NCBI GenBank assembly: GCA_949775045.1
Contig: OX459101.1
Span: 383,501 to 447,500, forward strand
Length of the DNA: 64,000 bases
Reading direction: 5' to 3'
From: Metridium senile
Lineage: Eukaryota; Cnidaria; Anthozoa; Actiniaria; Metridiidae
Below, piece by piece: positions 60,039 through 64,000 of this stretch. The position numbers were made by a program, and so were the translations under genes. A model generated the notes under the pieces. It was given only the letters and a program-made list of their open reading frames with translations, made no database searches and had not been told where the DNA came from. Position 1 is the stretch's first letter. Each line of letters begins with the position of its first letter.

Positions 60039-60134
60039 GTCATCGTCATCATCATCGCCACCAGTTCCACCCTCATCATCATATTTACCTTCACCTTCAT
60101 CTTGATCATCATCGTCGTCGTCATCACCATCATG
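58664..60134. repeat. (ATC)n-based minisatellite
   Basis: About 1.47 kb of ATC-derived words, mostly CGTTATCATCACCATCAT units in irregular order, ending in purer CATCAT runs. All register frames stay open on both strands (Ser-rich, His/Tyr-rich, Asp-rich and Met-rich), so the long frames here are artefacts of the repeat. It lies directly upstream of the GPCR exon's splice acceptor. Confidence 0.95.
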
Positions 60135-60165
60135 ATAAGGAATGTTTCCGTCATAGTGACTATCC

Positions 60166-60178
60166 TTTTCTATTCCAG
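60166..60178 (+). promoter_or_regulatory. Splice acceptor upstream of the GPCR start
   Basis: A pyrimidine-rich stretch ending in CAG at 60176-60178, just before TGTAAACACACCATGG. If it is used, the ATC minisatellite lies in the preceding intron. Confidence 0.5.
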
Positions 60179-60190
60179 TGTAAACACACC

Positions 60191-61177
60191 ATGGATAAAT
60201 CCAACAGTAGCAGTAACAACGCGACCTACGTCTTTGTACCTGTCAGCGACCACATCAAAATCATCTTCGCTACAGCTAACGGACTGTGTGGACTGTACGG
60301 CCTCGTAGCTAACCTACTTATCCTATTCTTTATCTCAAAACGAACAGTCTTTGACGGTCAGCGAAGCGCATTTAGACGTTCATTGACTGACAGGTTTATA
60401 CAAAGCTTGGCTCTTTCCGACGTTTTGTGTGCTTTACTTAGCGCTCCTTTATTTACAATGGAAATGTTTATAGATTATATAACTAATGACTGGGAGTGTA
60501 AAGCAGTCAGGGCTGTAACGATATACTTCGCAATAGTAACATGCCTTAATTATATTGTTATCGGTTTAGAAAGATACCTCGCTGTATTTCACCCGTTTGT
60601 TGTCCCTAGCGATAGGGTGTGCAAGAGACTCGTAGTTGCATCATGGATTATAGGTATAGCTTTTGACTGTTTAATCTTACCATCGTACAACCTTGTACGT
60701 TATGACTTAAGCCACAATACTTACACCCATGTGTGTAAATATGATAACAGTGTTCAGATTTACCGTTGGTTATTTATAACGTTTAGTATAGTAGGCTACT
60801 GTATACCATGTGTTGTTCTCTTTATCGCTAGTTTTTGTATTCTAAAGTTTTTACGCCGACAGAAACTAGGTGTGGCACCTGGAGAAATCAACTCTCGCAT
60901 ATCCAGTCTACGGTCTAGATATAAGGTGACAAGCATGTTTGTATCCCTTATATTTGCTTTTATTACACCTTATGTAGTATTTATTTTTTACACTTGTGTC
61001 CTAGTGGCCTTGAAGTTAAAGTTTTCTTTCCTGTTCGATTTCATTGCTCGTCATATTTACAGTCTGCTTGTCTATTCCAACGGGGTCATAGGATCGACGA
61101 TTCTGTTTCGTAACAGGGTATACTTAAGGCGTAAACTACTGAGGTTATATGAAAGTGTCATAGAACTATTTGATTAA
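60191..61177 (+). CDS. Rhodopsin-like (class A) G-protein-coupled receptor
   Basis: 328 residues in one exon. The short N-terminus has glycosylation sites at Asn5 and Asn10. Seven hydrophobic segments are visible: TM1 about 24-49 with Asn41, TM2 with Asp77 in LALSD, TM3 with ERY at 127-129 (a normal variant of DRY), TM4 about 147-165, TM5 about 193-218, TM6 about 247-269 with Pro260, and TM7 about 287-306. Cys103 and Cys182 can form the usual disulfide. TM6 lacks the CWxP tryptophan and TM7 has NGVIG where NPxxY is usual. A good acceptor, TTTTCTATTCCAG at 60178, lies 12 bp upstream of the ATG (context CACCATGG), so a 5' exon probably exists. Ligand unknown; a peptide or amine receptor cannot be told apart. 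Confidence 0.85.
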   Translation: MDKSNSSSNNATYVFVPVSDHIKIIFATANGLCGLYGLVANLLILFFISKRTVFDGQRSAFRRSLTDRFIQSLALSDVLCALLSAPLFTMEMFIDYITNDWECKAVRAVTIYFAIVTCLNYIVIGLERYLAVFHPFVVPSDRVCKRLVVASWIIGIAFDCLILPSYNLVRYDLSHNTYTHVCKYDNSVQIYRWLFITFSIVGYCIPCVVLFIASFCILKFLRRQKLGVAPGEINSRISSLRSRYKVTSMFVSLIFAFITPYVVFIFYTCVLVALKLKFSFLFDFIARHIYSLLVYSNGVIGSTILFRNRVYLRRKLLRLYESVIELFD

Positions 61178-61204
61178 CTTATCAGTTAATGGTTACTTTT
61201 CCTG

Positions 61205-61447
61205 CTTTATATACACCTACTTGCAGTAGGGTTGTCATACAAAAATATACTTTTGTTATAAAGAAAATAGAACATTTGTGATTTAGTACTATAGGAATTG
61301 ATTAAAAGACAAAAGAAGATCACTCAAGCTGAACTCTCTCTTTTGTCTTTTAATTAATTCCTTTCGCACTAAATCACAAATGTTCTATTTTCTTTGTGAC
61401 AAATGTTCTATTTTGTATGACAACCTTACTGCAAGTAGGTGTATACA
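61205..61447. mobile_element. Foldback element 1 of a pair
   Basis: The left end TATACACCTACTTGCAGTAG is repeated inversely at the right (CTGCAAGTAGGTGTATA). Arms continue through GTTGTCATAC and GAACATTTGTGATTTAGT to a loop with CACTCAAGCTGAACTCT. One arm has a duplicated TGACAAATGTTCTATTTT stretch. Confidence 0.7.
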
Positions 61448-61622
61448 CGTTGTCATACGAAAAAAGGACATTTGTATTTAGTGTGTTAGGAATAAATTAA
61501 AAGTACAAAAAAAGAGTTCAGCTTCAGTGATTATCTTTTGTACTTTTAATTTATTCCAAACCCACTAAATACAAATGTTCTTTTTTGGTATGACAACGTT
61601 CTTGCAAGTAGGTGTATATTTG
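61440..61622. mobile_element. Foldback element 2 of a pair, inverted relative to the first
   Basis: It shares the GTTGTCATAC and ACATTTGTATTTAGT arms and the GTAGGTGTATA end, but its loop (AGTTCAGCTTCAGTGATT) is the inverse of the loop in element 1. It abuts element 1 at GTGTATACACG. Confidence 0.7.
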
Positions 61623-61667
61623 ATATCTCTCTTAGTCTATAATTATTGTAAATAGTACATGCAATAC

Positions 61668-61864
61668 TACAGGGTCTGCATGGGGTTAACAGTTAATTGA
61701 GAAACGGCTAAAAAATTAACTGTTAACTGAGAATTCCGTGTCTTTTTAGGATAACTGTTAGCTGATATTTCTTTGCTTTTAATTAATAAATTTGAAAATA
61801 AATATTTCTTTGTTTTTAAAAGAACCGAAACAATTAACTGATAACTGAGAAATTCAGACCCTGA
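61668..61864. mobile_element. MITE with CAGGGTCTG ends
   Basis: It starts CAGGGTCTGCATGGGGTTAA and ends TTCAGACCCTG, with AACAGTTAATTGAGAA-type words repeated in both orientations inside. TA lies close to both ends. Non-coding. Confidence 0.65.
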
Positions 61865-62016
61865 TATATACTAGATGCAATTTTGATGCAATATATTTGC
61901 TTGTATATATTATATATTGTATATAATTGTTTGTATATATATAGTAGTTAGCTTATGATGTAGCTTTTAGCACGTAGTTCAGCCTTTGGCTCCTAGGTGT
62001 ATTTATTTAATTATGC

Positions 62017-62042
62017 AATCTATCTATCTATCTATCTATCTT
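62017..62042. repeat. (CTAT)n microsatellite
   Basis: About six CTAT units, immediately before the ribozyme-like motif. Confidence 0.9.
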
Positions 62043-62084
62043 TACTCCGACGAAGGGCTAAAGCTCGAAACGTCAGTAAGTTAA
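62042..62084 (+). ncRNA. Possible hammerhead-type ribozyme motif
   Basis: TTACTCCGACGAAGGGC, TAAA, then GCTCGAAACGTCAGTAA. The order is an outer helix (TTACT/AGTAA), a near CUGANGA box (CCGACGA, one deviation), a short helix GGGC/GCTC, GAAAC, and GTC before the helix closes. This is the order of conserved parts in small hammerhead ribozymes linked to Penelope-like retroelements. The U-to-C change in the core may abolish cleavage. Confidence 0.35.
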
Positions 62085-62092
62085 CCTATTAT

Positions 62093-62372
62093 TTTTTTAC
62101 GGTGTTATAAATTTCATTATATTACCTATCGTTTATATCAAATACTGACGCTGCCTATACTAGTTTACTCGCTAGTTTCTATTTCTATTTTTTACAGTGT
62201 TACAAATTTCATTCTATTACCTATCGTTTATATCAAATACTGACGCTGCCTATACTAGTTTACTCGCTAGTTTCTATTTCTATTTTTTACAGTGTTACAA
62301 ATTTCATTCTATTACCTATCGTTTATATCAAATACTGACGCTGCCTATACTAGTTTACTCGCTAGTTTCTGT
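62093..62372. repeat. 95-bp tandem repeat, three copies
   Basis: Copies contain ATTACCTATCGTTTATATCA and CTGACG at 62145, 62240 and 62335, spaced exactly 95 bp. They follow the ribozyme-like motif and could be part of the same retroelement terminus. Confidence 0.85.
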
Positions 62373-62485
62373 GGTTACCGTGAAGTCGAAAATTTGGCTG
62401 AAATTCATTTGAAGGTTATAATTCACTTTAAACGTAAACTTTTGATTATTGAAACAAATAAAATGTTACATATTTTTTTTGTAAA

Positions 62486-62700
62486 GGGACGGGCAAACGG
62501 TTTCAACATTTGCTTCAACAGCCGTTCGATTTTGTTGAATGGCAATGTTGAAGCCGTTTGCCACCCCATTTCAACATTGCCATTGAAACCGTTTATCTCC
62601 CTACGTTCAAAATCATTCAATTGCATCAACGATTCTACAGCGTTCAACAAAATCGAACTAATGTTTAAGAAAATGTTGAAGCCGTTTGCCTAGGACTTCT
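62486..62700. mobile_element. MITE with GGCAAACGGTTTCAAC ends
   Basis: GACGGGCAAACGGTTTCAAC at the left is matched by AATGTTGAAGCCGTTTGCC at the right. Further copies of the same words occur inside in both orientations (GTTGAAGCCGTTTGCC near 62548), and TTCGATTTTGTTGAA/TTCAACAAAATCGAA form an inner dyad. Non-coding. Confidence 0.7.
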
Positions 62701-63292
62701 GAATAGTCCCTACTTTTGCGCGAAAACTCTAATGAAACAAGTAAACAAAAATGAAGTGAAATATCTAAACGTACTTTTGATAGATGTTTAAAATTATATT
62801 TAATAATTTTTACGGCCAGCTTGTGTGACCTCTTATGTATAAACGCGCCTCCAATTTACGAAAAAACCTCCAGTTTGAGACCTTTGTTATTGTTATGCTG
62901 CTCAACCAATCAGATCACTTGAAATAATAGTGTTTCTCAGCTCTTTCGAATTATTGTTATAAAGCTGAGAAGTCCTGGGTACGAGGATGTATTTTCGCGT
63001 TAAAGTAGGAACTGTTTTGCTCTTGTAAATGATCAAATATTTAGAATACAATGTTTCATTAGTGCGTCACGATGTATAATATATTACATGTATTGGTTGA
63101 AAATTGTTCCTTTTTAAATTATTTTTTTCACCTATTCCTTCAAGCATGCACCGAATGCCAATATAGCTGCCACTTTATTAGCATATTTTTAAAACAAATT
63201 CATATTTTAATTGACCAATGCATCAAAATTATAGATTAGAATGACATCTCAACAAAGTTAAAAAGTTTGAGATAAAATATTAAATTATTAGA

Positions 63293-63598
63293 GCGTATTC
63301 GTATAACCCACTTTTAAAATGCAAATGAGAATATGTGTGAAATAATATGCTAATTAGGTGTGCGTGTTATAAAATGCTTCAGTGAGTTGTGCTCTCTGCT
63401 TCAAATAATCAAAATAAAACATGATTGACAACGAAAACGTTTATAGATTTACTCGAAACCACTTTTATCAATGTTTCCCACAGTAGCTTGTGGCTCAAAG
63501 AAAAAAATGAAAGCAAATAGCTACACGCACACCTCATTAACATGTTATTTCACACATATTCTCATTTGCATTTTAAAAGTGGGTTATACGAATACGCT
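63293..63598. mobile_element. MITE with ~75-bp inverted ends
   Basis: AGCGTATTCGTATAACCCAC at the left is inverted at 63579-63598. The arms match over about 75 bp with about three mismatches and contain ATGCAAATGAGAATATGTGT. The interior is non-coding. Confidence 0.8.
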
Positions 63599-63829
63599 GT
63601 ATTGTGTGAAAACCACCACAAGGCGAGCAAGAATGCAGTGCACTGAACACAATTATGTAAATCTCTGTAATTTTGATTCCAAATAGCTTCACTTGAGTTA
63701 ATTTTATAGCAAAAAAACTTTCCAAAATACATATTTCTGTAATTGCTCTTTCTGATGGTGGTGCTTATTTTTAAGATAAGGTTTTATTTTCGAAAAACAA
63801 TGGCGGCCATAATGACATTCGGTCTATTG

Positions 63830-63927
63830 TTCTACTTGTTTGTTAAGCACTTAGCTACATGATAACCTCATTAGCATGCTATTTTACACATATGCTGATT
63901 TGCATGTTAAAAAACGAAAACGCTCTA
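63830..63927. repeat. Diverged third copy of the same MITE end
   Basis: Read inversely from 63927 it gives AGAGCGTTTTCG, then ATGCAAATCAGCATATGTGT and GCATGCTAATGAGGT, clearly related to both ends of the element at 63293-63598. No separate partner is seen to its right within the window. Confidence 0.65.
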
Positions 63928-64000
63928 ATTGGCACATTTTGCCCAATTATCTCCACTTTTGATGTATGTATATTGGTAAGAACACCATTTGTACAGGGGT

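Noticed and set aside
58515..60308. Frames of 400-600 codons rich in Ser, His/Tyr, Asp or Met
   Set aside because: They arise from the ATC minisatellite; all registers are open and none contains a domain.

Overview
The window is animal nuclear DNA. It is AT-rich and has spliced genes (GT/AG introns inside a C2H2 zinc-finger gene), a single-exon class A GPCR, several kinds of non-LTR retrotransposon, an LTR retrotransposon with an envelope-like ORF, and many short inverted-repeat (MITE-like) transposons. This mix fits an early-branching metazoan, most likely a cnidarian (perhaps an anthozoan). That assignment is inference from repeat style, not proof. Most of the window is repeats.

Layout. 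1-4.6 kb: decayed non-LTR retrotransposons, including one with a restriction-like endonuclease tail and a LINE nested inside another LINE. About 5.6-15.7 kb: a large imperfect inverted duplication. Each arm carries a three-exon C2H2 zinc-finger gene (plus strand 5897-7767, minus strand 15480-14152), separated by a ~4 kb spacer full of MITEs and GGTT satellites. About 16-51 kb: a tandem array of an intronless gene family that I do not recognise. Three subtypes (A, B, C) share a ~45-residue N-terminal block, a conserved LPPI motif and, in A and B, a C-terminal [VL]-x-K-[RK]-x-FG motif. The ancestral unit looks like B(-) A(+) C(+), duplicated about four times with intact genes, pseudogenes and relics. 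The array is interrupted by a plus-strand LINE (32.0-34.8 kb), a minus-strand LINE (38.0-39.5 kb) and an LTR retrotransposon (43257-49387) that looks recent: its LTRs appear identical, it keeps gag, protease and an env-like ORF, and it has no reverse transcriptase, RNase H or integrase. 51-58.5 kb: MITEs, a gag-like gene fragment, a very long TTTA satellite and tandem repeats. 58.6-61.2 kb: an ATC minisatellite that probably lies in a 5' intron of a rhodopsin-like GPCR (60191-61177). 61.2-64 kb: foldback elements, a possible hammerhead-type ribozyme motif with a 95-bp tandem repeat, and more MITEs.

How the parts relate. No operon-like organisation is expected. The A, B and C genes are the coherent unit: B and A are divergent and share an intergenic region, C lies downstream of A, and their upstream regions repeat motifs of the GTTGCTAAGG / CCTAGCAAC kind that resemble RFX X-boxes. 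This suggests, but does not show, shared control of ciliated, sensory or sperm type. Repeated copies allow filled and empty insertion sites to be compared directly, which dates several transposons relative to the duplications.
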